Assembly (NCBI GenBank): GCA_031285645.1
Contig: JAITVU010000031.1
Location: 1 to 7,251, forward strand
From: Oscillospiraceae bacterium
GTDB lineage: Bacteria > Bacillota > Clostridia > Oscillospirales > Ruminococcaceae
DNA length: 7,251 nt
Direction: 5' to 3'
Shown: positions 6,481 to 7,251 of the stretch, in pieces
Numbering within the stretch: the stretch's first letter is position 1
How the letters are laid out: each line of letters starts with the position of its first letter
Position numbers and translations under genes: made by a program
Notes under the pieces: model-generated
The model's input: the letters and a program-made list of their open reading frames with translations, nothing else
The model's database searches: none
What the model was told of the DNA's origin: nothing

Positions 6481-7251
6481 ATGATTACAATTCTTGAGAA
6501 TCCCGCGGAAGCAACAGTGGAAACATTCGCCGAGCTGAAAACGGCCGTCGAAGACACCACGGGGGATTACAAGGCTATCACGACTGTATATTTGACTCAG
6601 GATATGACACACGCCAACGCCGCCGTTACAGTGCCGCTCAGCAAACCTGCCGTGGTGATCGACGGGACATATGGCGGAGTGCGCCATCAATTCACAACGT
6701 ATAGCAACAGTCTCAGTTACCTTATCACGACAGCCAACCCCGGAACGGGCAAGCAGGCTATGGATGTGACAATGCGTCATATGGACATCATCGGAAATAA
6801 TTATTACGGGGCTATGGGCGCGGCCGACAGCAATAACTTCTTTAATGTAACCCTGACGTATGAGGATGTGAACTATACGGGCGCGCAGACGATGTACAAC
6901 CGCTACGGCGCTGTGCGATATATTGGCGGCTCATATGATATTAATTACCATGAGGTCGCGGAGTGCGGCCGCGTCACTTTAGGTGGCAATTTAACCATTA
7001 ACCACACAATGGCGTCATATTCGTCTTTTTGGATGAATTATAACGCCTCCGACCAGTATTTCAGAGTGCTTGAAGGGGCCGATGTAACGATTACAGCCGC
7101 ATACGCTGTTGTATATATTTCCACAGGCGCCCAATTTATAGTGGAAGACAATGCAAGGCTTGTCATCGAAGCGCCGCTCGGCATAGCCTTTAACACGGCC
7201 GCGTACGCGGCGTTCACAATCGGGCAAGGCGCTTATTTTAAATGTACCCAG
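6481..7251 (+). CDS. Beta-helix, pectate-lyase-like adhesive-type protein (3' end cut by the window)
   Basis: The frame is open for 257 codons to the window edge with no stop. The start is ATG 6481 with AGGAG (6471-6475) five bases upstream. In-frame TGA codons at 6427 and 6436 leave no alternative upstream start. The product is rich in T, N, Y, G and A, with short alternating strand-like segments and few charges, as expected for a right-handed parallel beta-helix. The opening (about 13-62), an ELKTAVED segment followed by a VYLTQD strand and a VVIDG turn, and the later stretch YEDVNYTGAQTMYNRYG (127-143), resemble the pectate-lyase-like adhesive domain found in large Firmicutes surface proteins. 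Catalytic residues of true pectate lyases are not apparent, so a structural or adhesive role is more likely. Unlike such surface proteins it starts MITILENPAEAT, with no signal peptide. The C-terminus, where an anchor would lie, is outside the window. Confidence 0.7.
   Translation, partial: MITILENPAEATVETFAELKTAVEDTTGDYKAITTVYLTQDMTHANAAVTVPLSKPAVVIDGTYGGVRHQFTTYSNSLSYLITTANPGTGKQAMDVTMRHMDIIGNNYYGAMGAADSNNFFNVTLTYEDVNYTGAQTMYNRYGAVRYIGGSYDINYHEVAECGRVTLGGNLTINHTMASYSSFWMNYNASDQYFRVLEGADVTITAAYAVVYISTGAQFIVEDNARLVIEAPLGIAFNTAAYAAFTIGQGAYFKCTQ

Noticed and set aside
6409..6780. 123-codon minus-strand open frame opposite the start of the beta-helix gene
   Set aside because: It conflicts with a plus-strand frame that has a good ribosome binding site, 257 open codons and family-like sequence. 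It shows no start signals of its own.
7015..7227. 70-codon minus-strand open frame near the right edge
   Set aside because: It is a shadow within the plus-strand beta-helix gene.

Overview
The window looks like chromosome (or an integrated accessory segment) of a moderate-GC Gram-positive bacterium of the class Clostridia. The grounds are strong AGGAGG-type ribosome binding sites, consensus vegetative promoters (TTGACA/TTGACT/TTGATT with 17-base spacers), AT-rich intergenic DNA next to more GC-rich genes, and protein types common in gut or anaerobic Firmicutes. I cannot place it to genus from sequence alone. No tRNA, rRNA, CRISPR array or intact transposase is visible.

Left block (373-2492, plus strand): a two-gene efflux unit. 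A TetR-family repressor (440-1093) is followed 136 bases later by a 12-helix MFS drug-efflux-type transporter (1230-2492). One good promoter (373-401) lies upstream, with a perfect 10-bp-arm palindrome (404-424) over the expected transcription start. This is a classic layout for a self-regulated repressor that controls its own pump. The gap between the two genes can fold into two hairpins and holds a 32-codon open frame that ends in an ATGA overlap with the transporter start.

Middle block (2493-5582): the transporter converges with a large minus-strand gene. Between them are a 166-bp cluster of nested inverted repeats (2495-2660) that resembles a small non-autonomous palindromic element, and a perfect 26-bp bidirectional terminator (2682-2737). 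The minus-strand gene (2811-5516) encodes a soluble hybrid histidine kinase, PAS-GAF-HisKA-HATPase-REC-REC, with every key residue present but no HPt domain and no partner regulator in view. Its promoter (5554-5582) shows that a longer TTG-started reading frame is not the real gene start.

Right block (5583-7251): about 900 bases without a convincing protein gene. They contain a chain of GC-rich hairpins (5751-5841) and, on the minus strand, a complete stand-alone small-RNA transcription unit: a consensus promoter (6065-6093), about 140 nt of foldable sequence and a perfect 14-bp terminator hairpin with a T-run. I do not recognise this RNA family, and it is the best candidate here for something undescribed. 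The window ends inside a plus-strand gene (6481 onward) for a beta-helix, pectate-lyase-like adhesive-type protein that starts without any signal peptide.

The three blocks look like independent transcription units. Nothing in the sequence directly links the kinase, the small RNA and the beta-helix protein beyond adjacency.
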